Shown here in pieces: positions 33,401 through 42,849 of a stretch of DNA of 64,000 nucleotides (position 1 is its first letter; every line of letters begins with the position of its first letter). The stretch is from Klebsiella aerogenes KCTC 2190 (GTDB lineage: Bacteria > Pseudomonadota > Gammaproteobacteria > Enterobacterales > Enterobacteriaceae), in the NCBI RefSeq assembly GCF_000215745.1, contig NC_015663.1, positions 1,984,001 through 2,048,000 on the forward strand, written 5' to 3'. Made by a program: the position numbers and the translations under genes. The notes below the pieces were generated by a model that was not told where the DNA came from, did no database searches, and was given only the letters and a program-made list of their open reading frames with translations.

Positions 33401-34214
33401 GCGTATTGTGGTGAACGAGGTGCCGGAGAGCGCGGTGGGCGTCTCTTCTGATGAGGTGATGCTGGATAAAGATCTGAAGCCGATTAAGCCGCAGAGCGCC
33501 GGTATTCCGATCAACAGCAACCTGACGATTCACGTCGGCAACAACGTGCGTCTGGACGCTTTCGGCCTGAAAGCGCGTCTGACCGGCGATCTGAAAGTGG
33601 CGCAGGATAAGCAGGGGCTGGGGCTCAATGGCCAGATCAATATTCCGGAAGGTCGTTTCCACGCTTATGGTCAGGATCTGATCGTGCGTAAAGGCGAGCT
33701 GCTGTTCTCCGGGCCGCCGGATCAGCCGCTGCTCAATATCGAAGCGATTCGTAACCCGGAAGCCACCGAAGACGACGTGATCGCCGGCGTTCGCGTCACC
33801 GGTTCTGCCGATCAGCCGAAGGCCGAGATCTTCTCCGACCCGGCAATGTCGCAGCAGGAAGCGCTTTCTTATCTGTTACGCGGTCAGGGTTTAGGCAGCG
33901 AACAGAGCGATAGTGCGGCAATGACCTCAATGCTTATTGGAATGGGGGTTGCACAAAGTGGTCAGGTTATGGGTAAAATCGGCGAGACGTTTGGCGTAAG
34001 CAATTTGGCGCTGGATACCCAGGGGGTAGGCGACTCCTCCCAGGTGGTGGTCAGCGGCTATGTGCTGCCAGGTCTTCAGGTAAAATACGGCGTCGGCATC
34101 TTCGACTCTTTGGCGACGCTTACCCTGCGTTATCGCCTGATGCCTAAGCTATATATGGAAGCGGTGTCTGGCGTAGACCAGGCTCTCGATTTGCTCTATC
34201 AGTTTGAGTTTTAG
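30438..34214 (+). CDS. tamB: TamB, inner-membrane-anchored bridge protein of the TAM complex
   Basis: Very long AsmA-like protein of 1258 residues spanning the periplasm: one N-terminal signal anchor ([22 protein letters not shown], about 5-26; key [13 protein letters not shown]), a long repetitive beta-taco region that forms a hydrophobic groove, and the C-terminal DUF490 domain (from about residue 920) with [14 protein letters not shown] and the final LYQFEF that docks to TamA. ATGA overlap with tamA implies translational coupling. Full length, no disruption. Confidence 0.97.
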   Translation: MSLWKKISLGVLLFLVLLIGAVGFLVGTTTGLHLVLKAADRWVPGLEIGKVTGGWRDLTLQNVRFEQPGVAVTAGQFHLGVKLRCLWDSSLCVNDISLRDIYVAIDTKKMPPSAPVEEEDSGPLNLSTPYPITLSRVALHNVNVKIDDTAVSLRDFSTGLNWQEKNLTLTPTSLQGLLIALPKVAKVAQEQVVEPKIDHPKPEEKPLGETMKDLFSQPVLPEMVDVHLPLNLNIQEFRGEQLRLTGDTDMTVYDLLLKVSSIDGQMKLDALDVDSDQGKVTASGTAQLQDNWPVDITLDSTLNIDPLKGEKVKLKVGGELRKKLQVGVDLAGSVAMTLRAEAQLAEAGLPLNMEVKSKQLYWPFTGEKQFQADDLHLKFSGKMTDYTMAFSTAVKGQSLPPAKITLNAKGNEQQVNLDKLTVAALEGKTELKALLDWQQAISWRGELTLDGINTAKEVPDWPSKLNGIIKTQGSLYGSSWQMAVPELKITGNVKQNKVDVHGSLQGNSYMQWKVPGLHLALGPNSADVKGELGVKDLNLDATIDAPHLDNALPGLGGTAKGLLKVRGTIDAPQLLADITARALRWQELTVAQVNVKGDVKSSDQIGGNLDVRVDRISQPGVNISLVQLNAKGTEKQHDLQLRVQGEPVSGQLTLAGSFDRKEERWKGTLSNTRFQTPVGPVALTRNIALDYRNQEQKISIGPHCWSNPNAELCVPQTIDAGASGRAVVNLNRFDLAMLKPFMPEATQASGVFSGNADVSWDTTKEGLPQGKVTLSGRNVKVTQTVNDAPLPVAFDTLNLSADLHNNRAQLGWLIRLTNNGQLDGQVEVTDPQGRRNLGGNVNISNFSLAMINPIFARGEKAEGKLNARLRLGGNLQSPQLFGQMQLSGVDIDGNFMPFDMQPSQLAMNFNGTRSTLQGTVNTKQGQIALSGNADWTQIDNWRAQIAAKGSRVRITVPPMVRLDVSPDVVFTATPSLFNLDGRVDVPWARIVVNEVPESAVGVSSDEVMLDKDLKPIKPQSAGIPINSNLTIHVGNNVRLDAFGLKARLTGDLKVAQDKQGLGLNGQINIPEGRFHAYGQDLIVRKGELLFSGPPDQPLLNIEAIRNPEATEDDVIAGVRVTGSADQPKAEIFSDPAMSQQEALSYLLRGQGLGSEQSDSAAMTSMLIGMGVAQSGQVMGKIGETFGVSNLALDTQGVGDSSQVVVSGYVLPGLQVKYGVGIFDSLATLTLRYRLMPKLYMEAVSGVDQALDLLYQFEF

Positions 34215-34216
34215 CA

Positions 34217-34558
34217 ATGCGAATATTTGTTTACGGCAGTTTACGACGCAAACAAGGCAACAGCCACTGGATGACCAACGCCCAGTTGCTGGGCGCTCAT
34301 AGTGTCGACGATTATCAGCTGTACAGCCTGGGCCACTATCCAGGCGCGGTGCCGGGCGAGGGCACAGTACATGGTGAAGTGTATCGTATCGACGCATCGA
34401 CGCTGGCCGAGCTGGATGCGCTGCGCACCAAGGGCGGTGAATACGCGCGCCATCTGATCCAAACGCCTTACGGCAGCGCGTGGATGTATGTCTACCAGCG
34501 CTCCGTCGAGGGGTTTGCGCAGATTGAGAGCGGAAACTGGTTGGACAGAGACCAGTAA
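34217..34558 (+). CDS. ytfP: YtfP, gamma-glutamylcyclotransferase-like protein
   Basis: Small GGCT/AIG2-fold protein of 113 residues. The substrate-binding FVYGSLRRKQGN (about 4-15) and the catalytic-type Glu in LDALRTKGGEYAR are present. Family members cyclise gamma-glutamyl amines; the specific substrate of YtfP is not known. It begins 2 bases after tamB ends and is presumably its co-transcribed third gene, closed by a strong terminator. Confidence 0.95.
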   Translation: MRIFVYGSLRRKQGNSHWMTNAQLLGAHSVDDYQLYSLGHYPGAVPGEGTVHGEVYRIDASTLAELDALRTKGGEYARHLIQTPYGSAWMYVYQRSVEGFAQIESGNWLDRDQ

Positions 34559-34569
34559 TTGAAAACGAC

Positions 34570-34597
34570 AACGCCACCTTCGGGTGGCGTTGTTTTT
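34570..34597 (+). terminator. Terminator after ytfP
   Basis: AACGCCACC-TTCG-GGTGGCGTT with a stable UUCG-type tetraloop followed by GTTTTTT; ends tamA-tamB-ytfP. Confidence 0.92.
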
Positions 34598-34630
34598 TGG
34601 CCGTCTGAAACCAGAACAGGCCCATACAAA

Positions 34631-34656
34631 AACACCGCCCGGAGGCGGTGTTTTTT
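34631..34656. terminator. Bidirectional terminator between ytfP and ppa
   Basis: AACACCGCC-CGGA-GGCGGTGTT flanked by A's on the left and TTTTTT on the right. It lies 18 bases past the ppa stop and can serve both directions. Confidence 0.88.
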
Positions 34657-34673
34657 ATGCTGGATAAACAGAA

Positions 34674-35204
34674 TTACTTCTGTTTAGCGCGCTCGAAGGA
34701 AGCTACGATTTCAGCTTTAGCCGCTTCAGCGTTGTCCCAACCGTCGACTTTAACCCACTTGCCTTTTTCCAGATCTTTGTAGTGCTCGAAGAAGTGAGTG
34801 ATCTGGGCTTTCAGCAGTTCCGGCAGGTCGTTCACATCTTTGATGTGATCGTATTCTTTGCTCAGCTTGGTGTGCGGTACCGCAACCAGCTTGGCATCTT
34901 CACCGGATTCGTCGGTCATTTTCAGTACGCCAACCGGACGGCAGCGGATAACTGAGCCTGGTTGCAGCGGGTACGGAGTCGGGACCAGCACGTCAACCGG
35001 GTCGCCGTCCAGGGACAGGGTGTGGTTGATGTAGCCGTAGTTGCACGGATAGAACATCGCAGTGGACATGAAACGGTCAACGAACAGTGCGCCGCTCTCT
35101 TTGTCAACTTCGTATTTGATTGGGTCTGCGTTAGCTGGGATTTCGATAACGACGTAGATGTCTTCCGGCAGCTCTTTGCCCGCAGGTACGTTGAGTAAGC
35201 TCAT
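34674..35204 (-). CDS. ppa: Inorganic pyrophosphatase
   Basis: Essential cytosolic hexameric enzyme hydrolysing pyrophosphate to phosphate with Mg. The 176-residue protein has the family I signature [14 protein letters not shown] (Asp65, Asp67, Asp70 region), [15 protein letters not shown] and the early [15 protein letters not shown]. Essentially E. coli Ppa. AGGAAACAGAC precedes the ATG. No chpSB toxin-antitoxin pair lies between it and ytfP. Confidence 0.98.
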   Translation of the reverse strand: MSLLNVPAGKELPEDIYVVIEIPANADPIKYEVDKESGALFVDRFMSTAMFYPCNYGYINHTLSLDGDPVDVLVPTPYPLQPGSVIRCRPVGVLKMTDESGEDAKLVAVPHTKLSKEYDHIKDVNDLPELLKAQITHFFEHYKDLEKGKWVKVDGWDNAEAAKAEIVASFERAKQK

Positions 35205-35608
35205 GTCTGTTTCCTTTAAAAATGTTTGGCAAACAAGTGCCCGGTATTATAGCCAACTCACATCGAATGTCTTCGCTTCTTTTTGCCAGACTATGGGGGG
35301 AAGCGTCTGAATTTCTCCTCATCAGATAACCCTAAAATCCATAAAGATAGCTACATTCTGAATAATTTTGTGTAACCGTTTTCAATGTTGCGAGCGGCGG
35401 TTATCCAGAAGGCAAATTTTCGTCATTAGCGCAGGGCATGCCGTTGGGCGGGAAGCCTTATCGCCGCTCAGCTCAGACAAATCGCACCAATTAACATTTT
35501 ATTTACTTTTTCGAAGTGTGATGTAACGCATTCAGTTACATAACGGATTGTCTATAGTTTGTTCGCAGGTGAGCATTTAACCAACAATAACCCTACGAGG
35601 AACATCTT
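35205..35608 (+). promoter_or_regulatory. ppa-ytfQ divergent control region with 21-bp inverted repeat
   Basis: 404 bp without a gene. ATGTAAC-gcattca-GTTACAT (35521-35541) is a perfect inverted repeat with 7-base arms and a 7-base spacer. A -10-like TATAGT stands at 35553-35558, and the repeat covers its -35 position, so it is a good candidate for a repressor operator of ytfQRT-yjfF. The ppa side is AT-rich near 35330-35375 and probably holds the ppa promoter, which I cannot place exactly. Confidence 0.5.
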
Positions 35609-36565
35609 ATGTGGAAGCGCTTACTTCTCGTCACCGCGGTTTCGGCAGCTATGTCGTCTATGGCGATGGCCGCCAACCTGACCGTAGGATTTTCGCAGGT
35701 CGGCTCTGAATCGGGCTGGCGCGCGGCCGAAACGAATGTTGCTAAGGAAGAAGCGGCGAAGCGTGGCATCACCCTGAAGATTGCCGATGGTCAGCAAAAA
35801 CAGGAAAACCAGATTAAAGCCGTGCGCTCATTCATTGCCCAGGGCGTGGACGCGATCTTTATCGCGCCGGTGGTGGCGACCGGCTGGGAGCCGGTGCTAA
35901 AAGAAGCGAAAGAGGCCAATATCCCGGTGTTCCTCCTCGACCGTTCGATCGACGTTAAAGATAAGTCGCTGTATATGACCACCGTCACCGCCAACAACGT
36001 GCTGGAAGGCCAACTGATTGGCGACTGGTTGGTGAAAACCGTTGATGGCAAGCCGTGTAACGTCGTGGAGCTCCAGGGCACCGTGGGCGCCAGCGTCGCT
36101 ATCGATCGTAAGAAAGGCTTCGCCGAGGCGATTGCCAAAGCCCCCAACATCAAGATTATCCGCTCGCAGTCCGGCGACTTCACCCGCAGTAAGGGGAAAG
36201 AGGTGATGGAGAGCTTTATCAAAGCAGAGAATAACGGCAAGAACATCTGCATGGTCTACGCCCATAACGATGACATGGTCATCGGCGCGATTCAGGCCAT
36301 CAAAGAGGCCGGGCTGAAGCCGGGCAAAGATATCCTCACCGGTTCTATCGACGGCGTGCCGGATATTTATAAAGCGATGATTGCCGGCGAGGCGAATGCC
36401 AGCGTCGAGCTGACGCCGAATATGGCCGGTCCGGCGTTTGATGCGCTGGAAAAATACAAAAAAGACGGCACCCTGCCTGAGAAGCTGACCATCACCAAAT
36501 CGACCCTCTACCTGCCGGATACGGCAAAAGAAGAGTTAGAGAAGAAGAAAAATATGGGCTACTAA
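35609..36565 (+). CDS. ytfQ: YtfQ, galactofuranose-binding periplasmic protein
   Basis: Solute-binding protein of the CUT2 sugar ABC family; the E. coli protein prefers galactofuranose over the pyranose form. The 318-residue precursor has a signal peptide ending AMA-ANLTVGFSQ, then the type I periplasmic-binding fold with SESGWRAAETN, AQGVDAIFIAPV and YAHNDDMVIGAIQAIKEAG. It leads the ytfQ-ytfR-ytfT-yjfF operon; a REP-like element lies between ytfQ and ytfR, typical for keeping the binding-protein mRNA abundant. Confidence 0.96.
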   Translation: MWKRLLLVTAVSAAMSSMAMAANLTVGFSQVGSESGWRAAETNVAKEEAAKRGITLKIADGQQKQENQIKAVRSFIAQGVDAIFIAPVVATGWEPVLKEAKEANIPVFLLDRSIDVKDKSLYMTTVTANNVLEGQLIGDWLVKTVDGKPCNVVELQGTVGASVAIDRKKGFAEAIAKAPNIKIIRSQSGDFTRSKGKEVMESFIKAENNGKNICMVYAHNDDMVIGAIQAIKEAGLKPGKDILTGSIDGVPDIYKAMIAGEANASVELTPNMAGPAFDALEKYKKDGTLPEKLTITKSTLYLPDTAKEELEKKKNMGY

Positions 36566-36580
36566 GCCTTCATGAAAATG

Positions 36581-36652
36581 CCGGGGGCTTTACGCTTGCC
36601 CGGCCTACATTGCGCTCTTTTGTAGGCCGGATAAGCGTAGCGCCATCCGGCG
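36581..36652. repeat. REP/BIME-like element between ytfQ and ytfR
   Basis: Two oppositely oriented REP-like units: GCCGGGGGCTTTACGCTTGCCCGGCCTACA and TGTAGGCCGG...GCGTAGCGCCATCCGGCG (36621-36652). They can fold separately or with each other through the GTAGGCCGG/CCGGCCTAC arms. Position inside an operon after a binding-protein gene suggests 3'-end protection. Confidence 0.85.
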
Positions 36653-36668
36653 TGATGCAGGGGGAATC

Positions 36669-38171
36669 ATGACCACCGACCAACATCAGGAAATCCTCCG
36701 CACCGAAGGATTAAGCAAATTCTTTCCCGGCGTCAAAGCGCTGGATAACGTTAATTTCAGCCTACGGCGCGGCGAAATCATGGCCCTGTTGGGCGAAAAC
36801 GGCGCCGGAAAATCGACGCTGATAAAAGCGCTCACCGGTGTGTACCATGCCGAACGCGGGGCGATTTGGCTGGAAGGGCAGCAAATATCGCCGAAAAACA
36901 CCGCCCACGCTCAGCAGTTGGGTATCGGCACCGTTTACCAGGAAGTTAACCTGCTGCCAAATATGTCGGTGGCGGATAACCTGTTTATTGGCCGCGAGCC
37001 GAAGCGCTTTGGTCTGCTGCGGCGCAAAGAGATGGAAAAACGCGCTACCGCGCTGATGGCCTCTTACGGCTTCTCGCTCGACGTGCGCGAACCGCTGAAC
37101 CGTTTTTCGGTGGCGATGCAGCAAATCGTCGCCATCTGCCGGGCCATCGACCTGTCGGCGAAAGTATTAATCCTCGATGAACCGACCGCCAGCCTGGACA
37201 CTCAGGAAGTGGAGATGCTGTTCACCCTGATGCGTCAGCTGCGCGATAACGGCGTCAGCCTGATTTTCGTGACCCACTTTCTCGACCAGGTCTATGCCGT
37301 CAGCGACCGTATTACCGTGCTGCGCAATGGCAGTTTCGTCGGCTGTCGGGAGACCCGCGAGCTGCCGCAAATCGACCTGGTCAAAATGATGCTGGGGCGC
37401 GAGCTGGACCATCAGGCGCTGCAGCGCGCCGGGCGCACGCTGCTTAGCGATAAGCCGGTGGCGGCATTTGAAGATTTTGGCAAGAAGGGCACGATTGCGC
37501 CGTTTACTCTGCAGGTGCGGCCGGGCGAGATCGTCGGCCTGGCCGGGCTGTTGGGATCCGGGCGCACCGAAACGGCGGAGGTCATTTTTGGCATCAAGCC
37601 TGCCGACAGCGGTAAAGCGTGGATCAAGGGCAAGCCGCAAACGCTGCGCTCGCCGCATCAGGCTTCCTGCCTCGGCATTGGCTTCTGTCCGGAAGATCGT
37701 AAAACCGACGGCATCATCGCCGCTGCTTCGGTGCGGGAAAATATCGTGCTGGCGCTGCAGGCGCAGCGCGGCTGGCTGCGGCCGATCCCGCGCCGTGAAC
37801 AGCATGAGATCGCCGAACGCTTTATTCGCCAGCTAGGCATTCGCACTCCCAGCGCTGAACAACCGATCGAATTTCTCTCCGGCGGCAACCAGCAGAAGGT
37901 ATTGCTGTCGCGCTGGCTGCTGACCAAACCCCAGTTCCTGATCCTCGATGAGCCGACGCGCGGTATCGATGTCGGCGCCCACGCCGAGATTATTCGCCTG
38001 ATAGAAACCCTCTGCGCCGATGGCCTGGCGCTGCTGGTTATCTCCTCCGAACTGGAAGAGCTGGTGGGCTACGCCGACCGGGTGATCATCATGCGCGATC
38101 GCCAGCAGGTGGCGGAAATCCCGCTTGCCGAGCTATCGGTCCCGGCGATCATGAACGCGATTGCGGCATAA
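36669..38171 (+). CDS. ytfR: YtfR, galactofuranose ABC importer ATP-binding protein
   Basis: Cytosolic ATPase subunit of 500 residues with two ABC domains, as in RbsA/MglA. First domain: Walker A GENGAGKST (42-50), Walker B ILDEPTAS and H-loop VTHFL. Second domain: Walker A degenerate (LLGSGRTET), signature LSGGNQQKV (about 406-414) and Walker B LILDEPTRGID. The first signature motif is also degenerate (FSVAMQQIVAI). Stops 11 bases before the ytfT start. Confidence 0.96.
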   Translation: MTTDQHQEILRTEGLSKFFPGVKALDNVNFSLRRGEIMALLGENGAGKSTLIKALTGVYHAERGAIWLEGQQISPKNTAHAQQLGIGTVYQEVNLLPNMSVADNLFIGREPKRFGLLRRKEMEKRATALMASYGFSLDVREPLNRFSVAMQQIVAICRAIDLSAKVLILDEPTASLDTQEVEMLFTLMRQLRDNGVSLIFVTHFLDQVYAVSDRITVLRNGSFVGCRETRELPQIDLVKMMLGRELDHQALQRAGRTLLSDKPVAAFEDFGKKGTIAPFTLQVRPGEIVGLAGLLGSGRTETAEVIFGIKPADSGKAWIKGKPQTLRSPHQASCLGIGFCPEDRKTDGIIAAASVRENIVLALQAQRGWLRPIPRREQHEIAERFIRQLGIRTPSAEQPIEFLSGGNQQKVLLSRWLLTKPQFLILDEPTRGIDVGAHAEIIRLIETLCADGLALLVISSELEELVGYADRVIIMRDRQQVAEIPLAELSVPAIMNAIAA

Positions 38172-38181
38172 GGAGCCCAGC

Positions 38182-39207
38182 ATGATGCCCAGAACCGTAC
38201 CACAAAGCGGACAGCCAAAACGGCGCTTTAGCTGGCCGAAAGGGATGCCGCAAATTATCGCTCTCCTGCTGGTATTAGCGGTGGATAGCCTGGTGGCGCC
38301 GCATTTCTTCCAGGTGCTGCTGCAGGATGGGCGGCTGTTTGGTAGCCCGATTGACATTCTCAACCGCGCGGCGCCGGTGGCGCTGCTGGCGATTGGCATG
38401 ACGCTGGTCATCGCCACCGGCGGCATCGATCTGTCGGTCGGTGCGGTGATGGCTATCGCCGGGGCGACCGCCGCCTCAATGACCGTCGCCGGGCACAGCC
38501 TGCCGGTGGTGCTGCTCGCCGCATTGGGCGCAGGCGCGCTGGCCGGCCTGTGGAACGGCATTTTGGTGGCCGTGCTGAAGATCCAGCCTTTTGTGGCCAC
38601 GCTTATCCTGATGGTCGCCGGGCGCGGCGTCGCGCAGCTGATTACCTCCGGGCAGATAGTCACCTTTGATTCACCGGCGCTTTCCTGGCTCGGCAGCGGC
38701 TCCCTGTTGCTGCTGCCGACGCCGGTGATTATTGCCGTCGCAACGCTACTGTTGTTCTGGCTGTTTACCCGCCGGACCGCGCTCGGCATGTTTATTGAGG
38801 CGGTGGGGATCAATATCCGTGCGGCAAAAAATGCCGGGGTGAATACCCGCATCGTGGTGATGCTGGCCTATGTACTAAGCGGTATTTGCGCGGCGATTGC
38901 CGGCATTATCGTCGCGGCGGATATCCGCGGCGCCGACGCCAACAACGCCGGATTGTGGCTGGAGCTGGACGCCATCCTGGCGGTGGTGATCGGCGGCGGT
39001 TCGCTGATGGGCGGGCGCTTCAATCTGCTGCTGTCGGTGGTGGGGGCGTTGATTATCCAGGGGATGAACACCGGGATTTTACTCTCCGGTTTCCCGCCGG
39101 AGCTCAACCAGGTGGTGAAAGCGGTGGTGGTGCTGTGCGTACTGATCGTTCAGTCTCCGCGCTTTATCGGTCTACTGAAAGGGGTACGCGGCCGTGATAA
39201 AACGTAA
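38182..39207 (+). CDS. ytfT: YtfT, galactofuranose ABC importer permease
   Basis: Inner-membrane permease of the CUT2/RbsC type, 341 residues, with about ten hydrophobic segments and the conserved ATGGIDLSVGAVMAIAG (key GGIDLSVG) and DAILAVVIGGGSLMGG motifs. The frame is open from a TTG at 38161; AAGGAG at 38170-38175 and E. coli homology (MMPR...) set the start at 38182. Its 3' end overlaps yjfF by 14 bp. Confidence 0.95.
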   Translation: MMPRTVPQSGQPKRRFSWPKGMPQIIALLLVLAVDSLVAPHFFQVLLQDGRLFGSPIDILNRAAPVALLAIGMTLVIATGGIDLSVGAVMAIAGATAASMTVAGHSLPVVLLAALGAGALAGLWNGILVAVLKIQPFVATLILMVAGRGVAQLITSGQIVTFDSPALSWLGSGSLLLLPTPVIIAVATLLLFWLFTRRTALGMFIEAVGINIRAAKNAGVNTRIVVMLAYVLSGICAAIAGIIVAADIRGADANNAGLWLELDAILAVVIGGGSLMGGRFNLLLSVVGALIIQGMNTGILLSGFPPELNQVVKAVVVLCVLIVQSPRFIGLLKGVRGRDKT

Positions 39208-40192
39208 TTTACCTTTGATGATCACCCTCGCGGTATTCGTGCTGGGCTATCTCTACTGCCTGACCCAGTTTCCGGGTTTTGCTTCGACGCGGGTGATTTG
39301 CAATATCCTGACCGATAACGCTTTCCTTGGGATCATCGCCGTCGGCATGACCTTCGTGATCCTCAGCGGCGGTATCGATCTGTCGGTCGGGTCGGTGATT
39401 GCCTTCACCGGCGTGTTTCTTGCCAAAGCGATCGGCTTTTGGGGGATCTCGCCGCTGCTGGCCTTTCCGCTGGTACTGGCCATGGGCTGCGCCTTCGGCG
39501 CGTTTATGGGATTGCTGATCGATGCGCTGAAAATTCCGGCATTTATCATCACCCTCGCCGGTATGTTTTTCCTGCGCGGCGTGAGCTATCTGGTCTCGGA
39601 AGAGTCGATTCCTATTAACCATCCGCTGTATGACACTCTGTCCGGGCTGGCGTGGACCATCCCCGGCGGCGGCCGCCTGAGCGCGATGGGGCTGCTGATG
39701 CTGCTGGTGGTGGTGCTGGGAATTTTCCTCGCCCATCGTACCCGCTTTGGCAACCAGGTTTATGCTATCGGCGGCAACGCCACGTCGGCCAATTTGATGG
39801 GCATTTCGACGCGTAGCACCACCATTCGCATCTATATGTTGTCGACCGGTCTGGCGACGCTTGCCGGCATCGTCTTCTCTATCTACACCCAGGCGGGCTA
39901 CGCGCTGGCGGGCGTCGGCGTGGAACTGGATGCTATCGCTTCGGTGGTGATAGGCGGCACGCTGCTTAGCGGTGGCGTCGGAACGGTCCTGGGGACGCTG
40001 TTCGGCGTGGCGATTCAGGGGCTTATTCAGACCTACATCAACTTTGACGGTACGCTCAGTTCATGGTGGACGAAGATAGCCATCGGCATCCTGCTGTTTA
40101 TCTTCATTGCGCTGCAGCGTGGGCTGACGGTGCTGTGGGAAAATCGCCAGAATGCGGCGGTGACTCGCGTAGGTGGGGCGATGAATCGCTAA
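39194..40192 (+). CDS. yjfF: YjfF, galactofuranose ABC importer permease
   Basis: Second permease subunit of the galactofuranose importer, 332 residues, about ten membrane segments, with SGGIDLSVGSVIAFTG and AIASVVIGGTLLSGGVGTVLG. It starts at a GTG inside ytfT (MIKRNLPLMITL), as in E. coli, with translational coupling likely. Last gene of the operon, 42 bp from the convergent fbp. Confidence 0.95.
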   Translation: MIKRNLPLMITLAVFVLGYLYCLTQFPGFASTRVICNILTDNAFLGIIAVGMTFVILSGGIDLSVGSVIAFTGVFLAKAIGFWGISPLLAFPLVLAMGCAFGAFMGLLIDALKIPAFIITLAGMFFLRGVSYLVSEESIPINHPLYDTLSGLAWTIPGGGRLSAMGLLMLLVVVLGIFLAHRTRFGNQVYAIGGNATSANLMGISTRSTTIRIYMLSTGLATLAGIVFSIYTQAGYALAGVGVELDAIASVVIGGTLLSGGVGTVLGTLFGVAIQGLIQTYINFDGTLSSWWTKIAIGILLFIFIALQRGLTVLWENRQNAAVTRVGGAMNR

Positions 40193-40200
40193 CAGGGAAC

Positions 40201-40225
40201 TCCCTTCCCGCAGGGCGGGAAGGGA
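40201..40225. terminator. Hairpin between yjfF and fbp
   Basis: Perfect 11-bp stem TCCCTTCCCGC/GCGGGAAGGGA with a 3-base loop in the 42-bp convergent gap. There is no U-tract, so it may work as a processing-resistant 3' end for both transcripts. Confidence 0.6.
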
Positions 40226-40234
40226 AGGTAGAAA

Positions 40235-41233
40235 TTAAGCGTCCGGGAACTCTTTAATGAAGTTCTCGACGTCTTCTACCATGTGGTCGTTGCCGACGAA
40301 GAACGAACGGCGCTGGTGCAGGCTTTCCGGGATGATATCGAGAATACGCTCTTTACCATCGCTGGCTTTGCCGCCAGCCTGTTCCGCCAGCATCGCCATC
40401 GGGTTGCATTCGTACAGCAAACGCAGTTTCCCTTGCGGGTGGCTGGCGGTGCTCGGATACAGGTAGATGCCGCCTTTCAGCAGGTTACGGTGGAAGTCGG
40501 CCACCAGAGAACCGATATAGCGCGAGGTGTACGGGCGCTGGGTCTCTTTATCTTCTTCCTGACAGTACTTGATGTACTTCTTCACGCCCATCGGGAACTT
40601 GATGTAGTTACCTTCGTTGATAGAGTAGGTTTTGCCTTTCTCCGGGAAGCGCATCCGCTCCTGGCTCAGGCAGAAGACGCCGAGTGACGGGTCGTAGGTA
40701 AAGGCGTGCACGCCGCAGCCGGTGGTGTAGACCAGCATGGTGGAGGAGCCGTAAACCACATAACCCGCGGCAACCTGTTTGTTACCCGGCTGCAGGAAGT
40801 CTTCTTCGGTGACCGGCGTACCGACCGGCGTGACGCGGCGGTAGATAGAGAAGATAGTCCCCACGGAGACGTTAACGTCAATGTTGGAGGAGCCATCCAG
40901 CGGATCCATCAGCACAACGTATTTGGCGTGTTCGCACCCTTCGAAGACCACGATTTCATCTTCTTCTTCCGAGGCGATACCGGCGACGATATCACGTGCG
41001 CGCAGTGCAGCTTTTAATTTTTCATTCGCGAACAGGTCCAGCTTCTGCTGAACTTCACCCTGAACGTTTTCCGCACCGCTGGCACCCAGGATATCGACCA
41101 GACCGGCCTTATTGATATCGCGGTGGATGATCTTGGCGCCCAATTTTATTGCCGACAACAAAGCAGTCAGCTCACCGGTAGCGTGGGAGAACTCGTGCTG
41201 CTTTTCGACAATAAATTCACCTAACGTTTTCAT
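40235..41233 (-). CDS. fbp: Fructose-1,6-bisphosphatase class I
   Basis: Key gluconeogenic phosphatase, cytosolic, regulated allosterically by AMP and others. The 332 residues begin [22 protein letters not shown] and include the metal site [26 protein letters not shown] (about 115-140; key [10 protein letters not shown]) and a C-terminal [16 protein letters not shown]. Same length as E. coli Fbp. Divergent from mpl. Confidence 0.98.
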   Translation of the reverse strand: MKTLGEFIVEKQHEFSHATGELTALLSAIKLGAKIIHRDINKAGLVDILGASGAENVQGEVQQKLDLFANEKLKAALRARDIVAGIASEEEDEIVVFEGCEHAKYVVLMDPLDGSSNIDVNVSVGTIFSIYRRVTPVGTPVTEEDFLQPGNKQVAAGYVVYGSSTMLVYTTGCGVHAFTYDPSLGVFCLSQERMRFPEKGKTYSINEGNYIKFPMGVKKYIKYCQEEDKETQRPYTSRYIGSLVADFHRNLLKGGIYLYPSTASHPQGKLRLLYECNPMAMLAEQAGGKASDGKERILDIIPESLHQRRSFFVGNDHMVEDVENFIKEFPDA

Positions 41234-41407
41234 AACTCGTTCCCTGCATTTTTATGTTGAGTAAAACGAACGCAACAATCTTAACAAATAATAAAAAAAC
41301 TGCGCACAGGTGAATCGCGCCAGCAAATGCAGATTTGCCTGAAATGCATTTCTCAGGGGGCCTACATATGGGTAAAATGCGGGTCAGATTAATGAGGGAA
41401 GTAACGA

Positions 41408-42781
41408 ATGCGCATTCATATTTTAGGAATCTGTGGCACGTTTATGGGGGGGCTGGCAATGCTGGCACGTTCCCTCGGGCATCAAGTAACCGGCTCGGAT
41501 GCTAACGTTTATCCGCCAATGAGCACCCTGCTGGAAAACCAGGGCATCGATCTGATTCAGGGGTACGACGCCAGCCAACTGGACCCGCAGCCGGACCTGG
41601 TGATTATCGGCAACGCTATGACCCGCGGTAATCCGTGCGTCGAAGCGGTACTGGAAAACAACATTCCGTACATGTCCGGCCCGCAGTGGCTGCACGACTT
41701 CGTTCTGCGCGACCGCTGGGTGCTGGCCGTCGCCGGTACTCACGGTAAAACCACCACCGCCGGGATGGCGACGTGGATCCTCGAAGCCTGCGGCTATAAG
41801 CCGGGCTTCGTTATCGGCGGCGTACCGGGGAACTTCGATGTTTCCGCACGCCTGGGCGATAGCCCGTTCTTCGTGATTGAAGCCGACGAATATGACTGCG
41901 CCTTCTTCGACAAGCGTTCCAAGTTCGTTCACTACTGCCCGCGCACGCTGATCCTCAATAACCTTGAGTTTGACCATGCGGATATCTTTGACGACCTGAA
42001 AGCGATTCAGAAACAGTTCCACCACCTGGTGCGCATCGTGCCGGGCAAAGGCAAAATTATTCTGCCGGAGAGCGACATCAACCTGAAGCAGGTGATGGCG
42101 ATGGGCTGCTGGAGCGAACAGGAGCTGGTGGGCGAACAGGGCCACTGGCAGGCGAAGAAACTCAACGCCGATGCCTCGCAGTGGGAAGTCCTGCTCGACG
42201 GCGAAAAAGTTGGCGAAGTGAACTGGGCGCTGGTCGGCGAGCATAATATGCACAACGGCCTGATGGCGATTGCCGCGGCGCGTCATGTCGGCGTGGTGCC
42301 GGCGGATGCCGCTAACGCGCTGGGCAGCTTTATCAACGCCCGACGTCGCCTTGAGCTACGCGGCGAAGCCAACGGCGTGACCGTTTACGACGATTTTGCC
42401 CACCATCCGACGGCCATTCTCGCGACGCTGCAGGCGCTGCGCGGCAAAGTCGGCGGCACCGCGCGTATTCTGGCGGTGCTGGAGCCGCGTTCCAACACCA
42501 TGAAAATGGGTGTCTGCAAAGACGATCTGGCGCCGTCTCTCGGCCGCGCCGATGAAGTCTTCCTGTTACAGCCGCAGCATATCCCGTGGCAGGTGGCGGA
42601 AGTGGCGGAAGCCTGCGTACAGCCGGCGCACTGGAGCGCCGACGTCGATACGCTGGTGGACATGATAGTGAAAACTGCGCATCCGGGTGACCATATTCTG
42701 GTGATGAGCAACGGCGGCTTCGGCGGCATTCATCAGAAGCTGCTGGATAAACTGGCGCAAAAAGCGGTCGCGGCAGAATAA
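41408..42781 (+). CDS. mpl: Mpl, murein tripeptide ligase
   Basis: Cytosolic ATP-dependent ligase that recycles L-Ala-gamma-D-Glu-meso-Dap onto UDP-N-acetylmuramate. The 457-residue Mur ligase has an N-terminal Rossmann-like ICGTFMGGLAMLARSLGH, the ATP loop AGTHGKTTTAGM (109-120), the central IEADEYDCAFFDKRSKF and the C-terminal VYDDFAHHPTAI and EPRSNTMKMG. Monocistronic with a clear terminator. Confidence 0.97.
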   Translation: MRIHILGICGTFMGGLAMLARSLGHQVTGSDANVYPPMSTLLENQGIDLIQGYDASQLDPQPDLVIIGNAMTRGNPCVEAVLENNIPYMSGPQWLHDFVLRDRWVLAVAGTHGKTTTAGMATWILEACGYKPGFVIGGVPGNFDVSARLGDSPFFVIEADEYDCAFFDKRSKFVHYCPRTLILNNLEFDHADIFDDLKAIQKQFHHLVRIVPGKGKIILPESDINLKQVMAMGCWSEQELVGEQGHWQAKKLNADASQWEVLLDGEKVGEVNWALVGEHNMHNGLMAIAAARHVGVVPADAANALGSFINARRRLELRGEANGVTVYDDFAHHPTAILATLQALRGKVGGTARILAVLEPRSNTMKMGVCKDDLAPSLGRADEVFLLQPQHIPWQVAEVAEACVQPAHWSADVDTLVDMIVKTAHPGDHILVMSNGGFGGIHQKLLDKLAQKAVAAE

Positions 42782-42800
42782 GCGCGAACGCCTCCGGTTA

Positions 42801-42831
42801 CTGCCCTCCGCGTGAGGGCAGTTTTGTTTTT
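42801..42831 (+). terminator. Terminator after mpl
   Basis: CTGCCCTC-cgcgt-GAGGGCAG followed by TTTTGTTTTT; a textbook intrinsic terminator. Confidence 0.92.
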
Positions 42832-42849
42832 GCCACCAGGGATTGTGTG

